From Streptomyces griseocarneus (GTDB lineage Bacteria; Actinomycetota; Actinomycetes; Streptomycetales; Streptomycetaceae), in the NCBI GenBank assembly GCA_003674045.1, contig PENC01000007.1, positions 248,001-312,000 of the forward strand: a stretch of DNA of 64,000 nt, written 5' to 3'. The translations under genes and the position numbers were made by a program. The notes under the pieces were generated by a model. It worked only from the letters and a program-made list of their open reading frames with translations, searched no databases and had not been told where the DNA came from. Of the stretch, positions 1-9,286 are shown piece by piece (position 1 is the stretch's first letter; every line of letters begins with the position of its first letter).

Positions 1-1149
1 CTTCACCGCGGTGCCGGGCTCGCGGTTGCGGCGGCCCAGGTTCAGCCACAGGGCGGCGAAGACCGGCGCCAGGACCACGACCCACACCGAGTTCACGGAC
101 TGGAACCAGGTCGACGGGAAGTTGAAGCCCAAGATGTTGTCCGCGGTCTTCTTCTCGGCGAAGGTCGACATCGTCGAACCGGCCTGGTCGAAGATCATCC
201 AGAACACGGCGGCGGCGATGAAGAAGAAGATGTAGCCGCTGACCTTGGTCTGCTCGGAGCTCGTCAGGTCCTTGTCGCGCTTGATGCGCGTCAGCACGAA
301 GACCGGGACGAACAGGCCGAGCAGAGCGATCGGGACCAGGGCCCAGTTGACGGTGAAGACGCCGGAGCCGATCACGATGGCGTAGAAGACGGCGGCGACG
401 GCCAGCCACATGAGGCCCTTCTTGAGCCACATGTTCCGCTCGGCGGTCGTCAGCGGCGTCGGGACCTGGCTGCTCTTCGGGTCCAGGTTGCGGGTGCCCA
501 GCAGGAAGATCACGAGGCCCAGCGCCATACCCGCGGCGGCGATGGCGAAGCCCAGGTGCCAGTTGACCTTCTGGCCGACGGTGCCGATGACCAGCGGCGC
601 GGCGAAGCCACCCAGGTTGATGCCGATGTAGAAGAGCGTGAAGCCACCGTCGCGGCGCGGGTCGTCAGGGCCCTTGTAGAGGTGGCCGACCATCGTGGAG
701 ATGTTGGCCTTCAGCAGACCCGAGCCGATCGCCACCACGGCCAGACCGGCGAAGAAGCTCGGCTTGCCGGGCAGGGCGAGGATCAGATGACCCGCCATGA
801 TCACGGACGCGGCGATCGCGACCGTCTTGCGGGGACCCCAGACGCGGTCGCCGAACCAGCCGCCGGGCATGGCGAGCAGGTAGACCATCGCCACGTAGAC
901 GGAGTAGATGGCGACCGAGGTGGCCTCGGGCATCGCCAGGCCGCCGCCCTGGCTGCCGGGCTTGGCGTCCGGGCCGCCGGCGATCAGATAGACGACGAGC
1001 AGAGCCCGCATGCCGTAGTAGGAGAACCTCTCCCACATCTCGGTCAGGAAGAGAATGGCCAGGCCGCGGGGGTGGCCGAAGAAGGTCTTGTCACTGCGGG
1101 GGGCAGGGGTCTCCTGCGACGCAGCGCCCTTCGTCAGGCTGGACGCCAT
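1..1149 (-). CDS. POT/PTR2-family proton-coupled di/tripeptide transporter (3' end cut by window edge)
   Basis: Open from an ATG at 1149 to base 1 with no stop, so at least 383 residues are present and the C-terminus lies outside the window. The family imports di- and tripeptides with protons across the cytoplasmic membrane. The N-terminus carries the POT signature E-x-x-E-R-F-x-Y-Y-G (as TEMWERFSYYG, about residues 32-42). The PTR2 motif FTLFYIGINLGGF follows near residue 165, and many hydrophobic helices are visible. It is divergent from the two-component system at 1624. The family is clear; the substrate range is not readable from sequence. Confidence 0.93.
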   Translation of the reverse strand, partial: MASSLTKGAASQETPAPRSDKTFFGHPRGLAILFLTEMWERFSYYGMRALLVVYLIAGGPDAKPGSQGGGLAMPEATSVAIYSVYVAMVYLLAMPGGWFGDRVWGPRKTVAIAASVIMAGHLILALPGKPSFFAGLAVVAIGSGLLKANISTMVGHLYKGPDDPRRDGGFTLFYIGINLGGFAAPLVIGTVGQKVNWHLGFAIAAAGMALGLVIFLLGTRNLDPKSSQVPTPLTTAERNMWLKKGLMWLAVAAVFYAIVIGSGVFTVNWALVPIALLGLFVPVFVLTRIKRDKDLTSSEQTKVSGYIFFFIAAAVFWMIFDQAGSTMSTFAEKKTADNILGFNFPSTWFQSVNSVWVVVLAPVFAALWLNLGRRNREPGTAVK

Positions 1150-1623
1150 GGGGTGATCCTTGTGTCTCGGGACGCGCGATGGAGCAAGGTGCGCGCCCGG
1201 GTGGGGTTGGCCGGCACCGGCTACTGCACTGCCCGCCCCCACGCCCCAGGGGTTCGGCCCCTCGCGAGCGAGAGGCCGACAGGACAGCCGTAGACCGGGA
1301 TCCACGCCCCCGCGCACCTTCGCGCGGCGGACCCGGCCGACAGGTCATTCACTGTTTTTCAAGGCTGCCTGAGGCAACCTCGTGCACAACAGAGACCTCC
1401 GGCGCATTGCGTGTCGTGCCGAAGGTCCCCCGAGAGTGCTACAGACGTGCTGGTCACCATACGTCACACACTGCCCGGAAACGGAAGGAGTTGAGACGCG
1501 GATCACAGGCAGACGTGGAACCATTCGGATACGTTCGAAGGTGAATTTGCTCTTGGAGAAGTGTTGCCCTCGGTAGCTCTGAGTACACCTCTGACGTGCG
1601 CCCGGGCGGACTACCATCAGTCC
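1150..1623. promoter_or_regulatory. Divergent intergenic region between transporter and response regulator
   Basis: About 470 bases with no convincing gene. It must hold the promoters for the leftward transporter and the rightward two-component operon. The stretch 1330-1570 is less GC-rich than its surroundings. I could not assign a clear -35/-10 pair. Confidence 0.5.
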
Positions 1624-2304
<681 letters not shown>

Positions 2305-2365
2305 GCCGAGCCGCCCCAGGGCCCCCTGCCGGGCTGCCTGCGTACCACCCCGCCCGGAGGGCACC

Positions 2366-3631
2366 GTGCGTCGCCGACTGATCAATTCCACGCTCGCCGT
2401 CGTGCTCGTCGTGATCGCCGTGTTCGGGATCTCGCTCGTCATCGTCGAGACCCGCACCATCGAGAGCAGCGCGCAGGAGAGCGTGCAGTCCGAGGCCGTA
2501 CGCCTGGTCAGCATCGTCGACAGCAGGCTGGTCGGCGGGGAGCGGGTCGGCGCCGAGGTGCTGCGCGAGCAGATCACCCCCGAGCGCTACGCCCGCATCG
2601 AGATTCCCGGGCGGCCGGTCATCGAGATCGGCACCCGCCCCGAGGGCGGTGTCATCTCCGACACCCGCAAGGGCGAGCAGGGCGAGACGGTACGGGTCGA
2701 GGAGTCCCGCTCCACGGTCAGCCGCGAGGTCGGCCGCACCCTGCTGGTGATCCTCGCGGTGGCGCTGCTGGCCGTGGTCGCCGCCGTCTTCCTGGCCGTA
2801 CGCCAGGCGAACCGGCTCACCGCGCCGCTCACCGACCTCGCCGAGACCGCCGAGCGGCTGGGCTCCGGCGACCCCCGGCCCCGCCACCGCCGCTACGGCG
2901 TGCCCGAGCTCGACCGCGTCGCGGACGTCCTGGACTCGAGCGCCGAGCGGATCGCCCGCATGCTCACCGCCGAGCGCCGGCTCGCCGCCGACGCCTCGCA
3001 CCAGCTCCGTACGCCGCTGACCGCGCTCTCCATGCGGCTGGAGGAGATCACGCTCACCGACGACCCGGACACGGTCAAGGAGGAGGCGACGATCGCCCTC
3101 ACCCAGGTGGAGCGGCTCACCGACGTCGTCCAGCGGCTGCTGACGAACTCCCGCGACCCCAAGTCCAGCTCCGCCGTCACCTTCGATCTCGACGAGGTCG
3201 TCAAGCAGCAGATCGAGGAGTGGCGCCCCGCCTCCCGCAGCGAGGGCCGGGCCATCGTCCGCTCTGGCAAGCAGGGCCTGCGGGCCGTCGGCACGCCGGG
3301 CGCGGTCTCCCAGGTCCTCGCGACGCTGATCGAGAACTCCCTGATGCACGGCAGCGGCACGGTCGCCCTGCGGACGCGCGTCACCGGCAACCAGGCGGTC
3401 GTCGAGGTCACCGACGAGGGCCCCGGCGTCCCCCCGGACCTGGGCGCGCGCGTCTTCGAACGCACGGTGAGCGGCCGCAATTCCACGGGCCTCGGCCTCG
3501 CCGTGGCCCGCGACCTCGCCGAGGCGGACGGCGGCCGCCTCGAACTTCTCCAGCCGAATCCGCCGGTCTTCGCGCTCTTCCTCGGCCGGGAGCCGGAGAG
3601 TCACGCGGACCATCCGATGCCGCCGCGCTGA
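2366..3631 (+). CDS. Sensor histidine kinase
   Basis: 421 residues from GTG 2366, with a GGAGG Shine-Dalgarno about seven bases upstream. One transmembrane helix at the N-terminus (about 8-28) and a second near 125-148 flank a short extracellular sensor region of roughly 95 residues. HAMP-like linker, then the H-box ADASHQLRTPL near residue 213, N-box (ATLIENSLMHG), G1 (DEGPGV) and G2 (GLGLAVARDL). This is a complete HisKA/HATPase kinase, the partner of the regulator just upstream. The ligand cannot be deduced from the small sensor region. Confidence 0.94.
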   Translation: MRRRLINSTLAVVLVVIAVFGISLVIVETRTIESSAQESVQSEAVRLVSIVDSRLVGGERVGAEVLREQITPERYARIEIPGRPVIEIGTRPEGGVISDTRKGEQGETVRVEESRSTVSREVGRTLLVILAVALLAVVAAVFLAVRQANRLTAPLTDLAETAERLGSGDPRPRHRRYGVPELDRVADVLDSSAERIARMLTAERRLAADASHQLRTPLTALSMRLEEITLTDDPDTVKEEATIALTQVERLTDVVQRLLTNSRDPKSSSAVTFDLDEVVKQQIEEWRPASRSEGRAIVRSGKQGLRAVGTPGAVSQVLATLIENSLMHGSGTVALRTRVTGNQAVVEVTDEGPGVPPDLGARVFERTVSGRNSTGLGLAVARDLAEADGGRLELLQPNPPVFALFLGREPESHADHPMPPR

Positions 3632-3679
3632 TCGCGCCCACGGGGGCTTCGTCTTGCGGTGCGCGCGCGGCTACGGGTC

Positions 3680-3864
3680 CGGTGGGGGCTGGTCGCGCAG
3701 TTCCCCGCGCCCCTAAAGGGGCGCGCCATACTCCTCACCTTCCGGTTGTGGGCATGCGTTCCGCAGGGCTGGGGGCACCTCCCGGACGAAGTCTGGGGGA
3801 GGGTGGGCACAACCGGACCACCGGGTCGCAGCACAACGGGGTCCGGGGGCGGAGCCCCCGGTCA
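3680..3864. repeat. Composite REP-like intergenic repeat, copy 1
   Basis: The element has three parts. First, GTTCCCCGCGCCCCT followed by a short GGGG complement (about 3680-3726). Second, a long hairpin whose arms start GGTTGTGGGCA and end TGCCCACAACC (3744-3814). Third, a GGGGGC/GCCCCC stem (about 3838-3864). The same three parts in the same order recur at 7580-7753. It lies between two converging genes and probably also acts as a bidirectional terminator. Confidence 0.75.
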
Positions 3865-4350
3865 GTGGAGGACGGTGACCTTGTCCGATTCCTCGGCCTC
3901 GGCGACAGCCGAAGCCGGAAGCGCCCGGAACACCCACGTCCGGTAGGACCAGAAGCGGAAGACCGTGCCTATCCCCAGCCCCACCACATTCTTCGCGATG
4001 TTGTTGGCGAACGAGGACGTGAACCCCAGCCCGTAGTACGAGATCGCCAGGATGCCGTTCTCGATCACAAGCCCCGCACCGCTGAAGAGCAGGAAGAGCG
4101 TCAGCTCCTTGCTCCGCCGGGACTTCTCCGCGTCGCGGTACGTCCAATACCGGTTGCCGACATAGTTCGCCCCGATCGCGACGGCCGTCGCGATCACTCC
4201 GGAGCGCACCACTGCGAGGTTCAGCCAGTGCCAGCAGATGTTGAAGACGATGAGGTTGACCACGAACCCGATGGCCCCGACCGCGCCGAATTTCGCGATC
4301 TCGCGGGCCAGCCGCTCCAGCCGGGAACGCATGGCGTGCCGTGGACTCAT
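3862..4350 (-). CDS. GtrA-family integral membrane protein
   Basis: Small membrane protein of about 162 residues with four hydrophobic helices. Typical GtrA features are the N-terminal FGAVGAIGFVVNLIVF helix, the N-Y-x-x-N-R-x-W-T-Y-R loop (GANYVGNRYWTYRD) and the C-terminal F-R-F-W-S-Y-R-x-W-V-F ending. GtrA proteins are implicated in moving polyprenyl-linked sugars or assisting cell-surface glycosylation. The start is uncertain: ATG 4350 or ATG 4332; neither has a strong Shine-Dalgarno. The gene is divergent from purK. Confidence 0.85.
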   Translation of the reverse strand: MSPRHAMRSRLERLAREIAKFGAVGAIGFVVNLIVFNICWHWLNLAVVRSGVIATAVAIGANYVGNRYWTYRDAEKSRRSKELTLFLLFSGAGLVIENGILAISYYGLGFTSSFANNIAKNVVGLGIGTVFRFWSYRTWVFRALPASAVAEAEESDKVTVLH

Positions 4351-4608
4351 AAAGATCGTCAGGCTCCGTTTGAAGGGGGCTGTGCGCGGACATGCGGACA
4401 TCGGGCCCGCGAAGCAGCATTCATGCTATCCAGCGGTTCCCTGTCGCCGCGGGGCGGAGTCGATGAACGTGAGGAGAACGCACGCCATATCGGCCACCGG
4501 CCGGTCACCGGAAGGTCCCCGAACCGACAGTAACCGTTGTTCCCGTTCCTCGGATGATCCTCCAAGCCGGGTCGGGAGTGGTTCGCACGTGCGGATACTC
4601 TGGGGGGC

Positions 4609-5760
4609 GTGACGTTCCCGGTAGTCGGCATGGTCGGTGGCGGTCAGCTCGCCCGTATGACCCACGAGGCGGGTATCCCCCTCGGTATCAAGTTCAAGCT
4701 GCTCAGTGACACCCCGCAGGACTCGGCGGCCCAGGCGGTCGGTGATGTCGTCATCGGCGACTATCGCGACCTGGACACCCTTCGTGCTTTCGCACAAGGC
4801 TGTGATGTGATCACCTTCGATCACGAGCATGTGCCCACCGAGCACCTCCGGGCCCTGGAGGCCGACGGAATTCCCGTCCGCCCGGGGCCCGACGCATTGG
4901 TGCACGCCCAGGACAAGGGTGTGATGCGGGCCGGACTCGACGCGATCGGGGTGCCGTGCCCCCGGCACCGCATCGTGGCGGACCCCGCCGACGTCGAGCG
5001 GTTCGCCGCCGAAGGGGACGGCTTCCCCGTTGTCCTGAAGACGGTGCGCGGCGGTTACGACGGAAAGGGGGTTTGGATCGTCCGCAGCGCAGAAGAGGCG
5101 GGTGAACCCTTCCGCGCCGGTGTGCCCGTGCTCGCCGAGGAGAAGGTCGACTTCGTCCGCGAGCTCGCCGCCAATGTCGTCCGCTCCCCGCACGGCCAGG
5201 CCGTCTCGTATCCCGTCGTCGAGTCCGTCCAGGTCGACGGTGTCTGCGACACCGTGATCGCCCCCGCGCCCGGCCTGCCCGAGGAGCTGTCCGCGTACGC
5301 GCAGCAGCTCGCCCTGCGGATTGCCAAGGAGCTGGAGGTCGTCGGACACCTCGCCGTCGAGCTCTTCGAGGTCCGTGACGCCGACGGCAACCCGGCCGTC
5401 CTCGTCAACGAGCTGGCGATGCGCCCGCACAACTCCGGCCACTGGACCCAGGACGGCGCGGTCACCTCGCAGTTCGCCAACCACGTACGCGCCGTGCTGG
5501 ATCTCCCGCTCGGCGACCCGCGCCCGCGCGCCAAGTGGACGGTCATGGCCAACGTCCTCGGCGGCGACTACCCCGACATGTATTCCGCCTATCTCCATTG
5601 CATGGCGCGCGACCCGGGGCTGAAGATCCATATGTACGGCAAGGACGTGAAGCCCGGCCGGAAGGTCGGTCACGTCAACACCTACGGCGACGACCTGGAC
5701 GATGTGCGCGAGCGCGCCGCCCACGCCGCCGGATACCTGCGAGGAACGATCACCGAATGA
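4609..5760 (+). CDS. purK: N5-carboxyaminoimidazole ribonucleotide synthase (PurK)
   Basis: 383 residues from GTG 4609, preceded by a G-rich Shine-Dalgarno. An ATP-grasp enzyme that carboxylates AIR to N5-CAIR with ATP and bicarbonate in purine biosynthesis. The N-terminus PVVGMVGGGQLARM is the PurK signature. The ATP-grasp core has VVLKTVRGGYDGKGVW near residue 143 and VNELAMRPHNSGHWT near 265, both typical of PurK. It overlaps purE by four bases (ATGA), so the two are translationally coupled. Confidence 0.97.
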   Translation: MTFPVVGMVGGGQLARMTHEAGIPLGIKFKLLSDTPQDSAAQAVGDVVIGDYRDLDTLRAFAQGCDVITFDHEHVPTEHLRALEADGIPVRPGPDALVHAQDKGVMRAGLDAIGVPCPRHRIVADPADVERFAAEGDGFPVVLKTVRGGYDGKGVWIVRSAEEAGEPFRAGVPVLAEEKVDFVRELAANVVRSPHGQAVSYPVVESVQVDGVCDTVIAPAPGLPEELSAYAQQLALRIAKELEVVGHLAVELFEVRDADGNPAVLVNELAMRPHNSGHWTQDGAVTSQFANHVRAVLDLPLGDPRPRAKWTVMANVLGGDYPDMYSAYLHCMARDPGLKIHMYGKDVKPGRKVGHVNTYGDDLDDVRERAAHAAGYLRGTITE

Positions 5761-6287
5761 GCAACGGCTCCCCCCTGGTCGGCATCGTCATGGGCTCCGA
5801 CTCCGACTGGCCCGTGATGGAGGCCGCGGCCAAGGCCCTGGACGAGTTCGAGATCCCCTACGAGGTCGACGTCGTCTCCGCGCACCGGATGCCGCGCGAG
5901 ATGATCGCGTACGGTGAGCAGGCCGCGGAGCGCGGTCTGAAGGCGGTCATCGCGGGCGCGGGGGGAGCGGCCCACCTTCCCGGAATGCTCGCTTCCGTCA
6001 CCCCGCTGCCGGTGATCGGCGTGCCCGTGCCGCTCAAGTACCTCGACGGCATGGACTCCCTCCTGTCGATCGTGCAGATGCCGGCCGGTGTCCCGGTCGC
6101 CACGGTCTCGGTGGCGGGCGCGCGCAACGCCGGCCTCCTGGCCGTACGGATGCTCGCCGCCCACGACCGCGCACTGCTGGAGCGGATGCGCCGCTTCCAG
6201 GACGAGCTCAACGAGCAGGCCACCGAGAAGGGCCGCAGGCTGCGCGCCAAGGCGGTCAACAACACCGGGTTCGGCTTCGGGAAGTAA
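5757..6287 (+). CDS. purE: N5-CAIR mutase (PurE, class I)
   Basis: 176 residues from ATG 5757 inside the purK stop (ATGA). Converts N5-CAIR to CAIR, the next step after PurK. The sequence has VGIVMGSDSDWPVM, VVSAHRMP with the catalytic His, and IAGAGGAAHLPGM, all diagnostic of class I PurE. Full length for the family. It is followed by a three-copy 14-bp repeat and the dipeptidase gene. Confidence 0.97.
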   Translation: MSNGSPLVGIVMGSDSDWPVMEAAAKALDEFEIPYEVDVVSAHRMPREMIAYGEQAAERGLKAVIAGAGGAAHLPGMLASVTPLPVIGVPVPLKYLDGMDSLLSIVQMPAGVPVATVSVAGARNAGLLAVRMLAAHDRALLERMRRFQDELNEQATEKGRRLRAKAVNNTGFGFGK

Positions 6288-6328
6288 GCGCCGTGAAGCA
6301 AGCGCGGTGAAGCAAGCGCCGTGAAGGA
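6287..6328 (+). repeat. Three tandem 14-bp repeats between purE and dipeptidase
   Basis: Three near-identical units (AGCGCCGTGAAGCA, AGCGCGGTGAAGCA, AGCGCCGTGAAGGA) follow the purE stop. Each contains a GTG codon. Because the unit length is 14, the GTGs fall in different frames. The last copy also creates the AAGGAGGAGG ribosome-binding stretch used by the dipeptidase gene. Confidence 0.85.
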
Positions 6329-6338
6329 GGAGGAAGTC

Positions 6339-7535
6339 GTGGAGGAAGCCGTGCAGGAAAAGGAACTGGCCCGCGCGCGTGAGCTGCTCGCCGAGCACCC
6401 CGTCGTGGACGGCCACAACGACCTGCCGTGGCGGCTGCGCCGCCAGGTCCGCTACGACCTCGACAAGCGCGACATCGCCACCGACCAGAGCGCCGACCTC
6501 CACACCGACCTGCCCCGGCTGCGCGCGGGCGGCGTCGGCGCGCAGTTCTGGTCCGTCTACGTCCGCACCGACATGGCCGGTGACGAGGCGGTCAGCGCCA
6601 CGCTGGAACAGATCGACGTCGTACGGCAGCTGGCCGCCCGTTACCCCGCCGACCTGCGGCTCGCCTTCACCGCCGACGACATGGAGGCGGCACGCGCCGA
6701 AGGCCGCATCGCCTCCCTCATGGGTGCCGAGGGCGGTCACAGCATCAACAACTCCCTCGGCACGCTGCGCGCGTTGCACCGGCTGGGCGTGCGGTACATG
6801 ACCCTCACCCACAACGACAACATCCCGTGGGCCGACTCGGCGACCGACGCGCCCGCCGCGGGCGGTCTGACGCGCTTCGGTGAGGAGGTCGTGCGCGAGA
6901 TGAACCGCGTCGGCATGCTCGTCGACCTCTCGCACGTCTCCGCCGACACGATGCGCGACGCCCTGCGGGTGACCGAGGCGCCGGTGATCTTCTCGCACTC
7001 CTCGGCGCGCGCCGTGTGCGACCACCCGCGCAACATCCCCGACGACGTCCTGGCCGCCCTCCCCGCCAACGGCGGCGTGGCCATGGCCACCTTCGTCCCC
7101 AAGTTCATCCTGCCCGAGGCGGTCACCTGGACCGCGGCCGCCGACGAGAACCTGCGCTCGCACGGCCTGCACCCCCTCGACACGACGGGCCGTGCCATGG
7201 CCCTCCACGCCGCCTTCGAGAAGGCGAACCCCCGCCCGCTCGCCACGGCGTCGACGGTCGCCGACCACCTCGACCACATGCGTGACATCGCCGGAATCGA
7301 CCACATCGGCATCGGCGGCGACTTCGACGGCACGGCCTTCACCCCGGCGGACATCCCGGACGTCTCGGGCTACCCCAACCTGATCGCGGAGCTGCTTCAC
7401 CGCCACTGGTCGGAGGCGGATCTGGCGAAGCTGACGTGGAAGAACGCGGTGCGGGTGCTCCGCGAAGCGGAGTCCTACGCGGCGACGTGCACCCGTCCAC
7501 TGTCCAACGCGACGCTGGACTCCTTGGACGGGTAA
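6339..7535 (+). CDS. Membrane-dipeptidase-like peptidase, family M19
   Basis: About 398 residues. Renal-dipeptidase fold zinc metallopeptidase acting on dipeptides. Motifs are VVDGHNDLPWRLR (metal-binding H-x-D) near the N-terminus, LMGAEGGHSI (bridging Glu), YMTLTHNDNIPWADS, DLSHVS, FSHSSAR and IGIGGDFDG. No signal peptide is evident, so it is probably cytoplasmic. I prefer GTG 6339 because AAGGAGGAGG ends five bases upstream; GTG 6321 would add six residues but has a poor ribosome site. It follows purK-purE in the same direction and may be cotranscribed. Confidence 0.92.
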   Translation: MEEAVQEKELARARELLAEHPVVDGHNDLPWRLRRQVRYDLDKRDIATDQSADLHTDLPRLRAGGVGAQFWSVYVRTDMAGDEAVSATLEQIDVVRQLAARYPADLRLAFTADDMEAARAEGRIASLMGAEGGHSINNSLGTLRALHRLGVRYMTLTHNDNIPWADSATDAPAAGGLTRFGEEVVREMNRVGMLVDLSHVSADTMRDALRVTEAPVIFSHSSARAVCDHPRNIPDDVLAALPANGGVAMATFVPKFILPEAVTWTAAADENLRSHGLHPLDTTGRAMALHAAFEKANPRPLATASTVADHLDHMRDIAGIDHIGIGGDFDGTAFTPADIPDVSGYPNLIAELLHRHWSEADLAKLTWKNAVRVLREAESYAATCTRPLSNATLDSLDG

Positions 7536-7579
7536 CGCCTACCGGGCTGCCTCGTAGCCCGTCTTGCGGCTGCGGGTGC

Positions 7580-7753
7580 GTGGGGGCTTGTCGCGCAGTT
7601 CCCCGCGCCCCTTGAGACCGGGGCTTCGCCCCGGATCCCGTCACCGCTCCCCCCCCGGTTGTGGGCATGCGTTCCGCTAGGGGCGGAACGGGTGGGCACA
7701 ACCGGACCACCGGCCGCACCCACCACGGGGTCCGGGGGCGAAGCCCCCGGCGG
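7580..7753. repeat. Composite REP-like intergenic repeat, copy 2
   Basis: Same three-part structure as at 3680-3864: the GCGCAGTTCCCCGCGCCCCT box (7592-7611), a hairpin opened by GGTTGTGGGCATGCGTTCCG and closed by GGGCACAACC (7657-7703), and a GGGGGC/GCCCCC stem (7734-7752). It separates the converging dipeptidase and UDP-glucose dehydrogenase genes. Confidence 0.75.
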
Positions 7754-7759
7754 CAGGGC

Positions 7760-9100
7760 CTACGCCTGGGGCCGCCCCATCGCGCGGAACGTCCACCCCG
7801 CCGTACGCCAAGCGGCAGCGTCCAGCGCATTGCGCCCGTCCAAGATGTTCGCTTCCGCGACCACGGAAGCCAGCGCGGCGGGCGACAGCTCGCGGAACTC
7901 CGCCCACTCGGTCAGGTGCAGCACCACATGCGCCCCCCGGCACGCCTCCAGCGCGCTCTCCGCGTAGGTGAGCGTCGGGAAGAGCCGTCGCGCGTTCTCC
8001 ATGCCCTTCGGGTCGTAGACCGTCACCTGGCCGCCCTGCAGATGGATCTGCCCGGCGACGTTGAGCGCGGGCGAGTCCCGTACGTCGTCCGAGTCCGGCT
8101 TGAACGTCGCGCCCAGGACGGCCACGCGCCGTCCGAGGAAGCCGCCGCCGACCGTTTCCCGGGCCAGTTCGACCATGTGGCCGCGGCGGCGCATGTTGAT
8201 GGAGTCGACCTCGCGGAGGAAGGTCAGTGCCTGGTCGGCGCCGAGTTCGCCGGCGCGTGCCATGAAGGCGCGGATGTCCTTCGGCAGGCAGCCGCCGCCG
8301 AAGCCGATCCCGGCCCGCAGGAACTTCTTGCCGATGCGCTCGTCGTGGCCGATGGCCTCCGCCAGCTTCACCACGTCGCCGTCGGCGGCCTCGCAGACCT
8401 CCGCCATGGCGTTGATGAAGGAGATCTTCGTGGCGAGGAAGGAGTTCGCCGCGGTCTTCACCAGCTCGGCCGTCGGGTAGTCGGTGACGACGAACGGCGT
8501 GCCCTCGCCGATCGGCTTCGCGTACACCTCGCGCAGCACCTTCTCGCCCTTCTCGCCCTCGACGCCGACGACGATCCGGTCGGGGCGCAGCGTGTCCTGG
8601 ACGGCGAAGCCCTCGCGCAGGAACTCCGGGTTCCAGGCGAGCTCCACGCCCGTGCCCGCCGGGGCCAGTTCGGTGAGCGTCCGGGTGAGCCGCGCCGCGC
8701 TGCCCACCGGCACGGTGGACTTGCCGACGACCAGCGCGGGCCGGTGGAGCACCGGCGCGAGGGAGGCGACGGCGGCCTCGACGTACGACATGTCGCACGC
8801 GTACTCGCCGTGCTTCTGCGGGGTGTTCACGCAGATGAAGTGGACGTCGCCGAACTCGCCGACCTCCTCCCAGGAGGTGGTGAAGCGCAGCCGCCCGGTC
8901 GATCCCGGGAGCCCCGCGACATGCTTGCCGAGCAGCTCCTCCAGGCCCGGTTCGTACATCGGGACGCGGCCCCGCGCCAGCATCTCGATCTTCTCGGGCA
9001 CCGCGTCGAGGCCCAGCACTTCGAAGCCCAGCTCCGCCATGGCCGCGGCGTGGGTGGCGCCGAGGTAGCCGGTGCCGATCACAGTGATCTTGAGGGCCAT
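7760..9100 (-). CDS. UDP-glucose/GDP-mannose 6-dehydrogenase family protein
   Basis: 446 residues from ATG 9100, which has GGAG at a good distance; an upstream ATG at 9112 is less likely. NAD-dependent oxidation of a UDP-hexose to the uronic acid, feeding exopolysaccharide or wall sugars. The Rossmann motif VIGTGYLGATHA is at the N-terminus. Also visible are WNPEFLREG, KTAANSFLATKISF and the active-site Cys in GIGFGGGCLPKD near residue 263, followed by the C-terminal UDP-binding domain (ATFKPDSDDVRDSP). The exact substrate is not decided by sequence alone. Confidence 0.93.
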   Translation of the reverse strand: MALKITVIGTGYLGATHAAAMAELGFEVLGLDAVPEKIEMLARGRVPMYEPGLEELLGKHVAGLPGSTGRLRFTTSWEEVGEFGDVHFICVNTPQKHGEYACDMSYVEAAVASLAPVLHRPALVVGKSTVPVGSAARLTRTLTELAPAGTGVELAWNPEFLREGFAVQDTLRPDRIVVGVEGEKGEKVLREVYAKPIGEGTPFVVTDYPTAELVKTAANSFLATKISFINAMAEVCEAADGDVVKLAEAIGHDERIGKKFLRAGIGFGGGCLPKDIRAFMARAGELGADQALTFLREVDSINMRRRGHMVELARETVGGGFLGRRVAVLGATFKPDSDDVRDSPALNVAGQIHLQGGQVTVYDPKGMENARRLFPTLTYAESALEACRGAHVVLHLTEWAEFRELSPAALASVVAEANILDGRNALDAAAWRTAGWTFRAMGRPQA

Positions 9101-9239
9101 GCGGTGCTCCATATGCGTACGTGCGTCTCGACTGCCGCCCGAGCATAGTCGGGGCGTGTGAGGGCAGGATCTCCGACAGGGGTGCGCGCTCGCGCGCCGT
9201 GTCGGCAAGCTCACGTATACCTGCTCGGGGCAAGGCCCC

Positions 9240-9268
9240 TAGAATCGTGGTTACTAAACGGTAGTTAA
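9240..9268 (+). promoter_or_regulatory. Candidate promoter/operator of the acyl-CoA dehydrogenase gene
   Basis: TAGAAT (9240-9245) matches a -10 hexamer, although I see no good -35. Immediately downstream, TTACTAAACGGTAGTTAA (9251-9268) is an imperfect inverted repeat (TTACTA/TAGTTAA). Its placement would suit a repressor such as a TetR-type fatty-acid regulator. The regulator is not identified. Confidence 0.4.
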
Positions 9269-9286
9269 CGCTCTGGGGAGTACGCC

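Noticed and set aside
556..1293. Long rightward reading frames over the peptide transporter
   Set aside because: They are antisense shadows of the POT transporter, whose motifs are clear on the minus strand.
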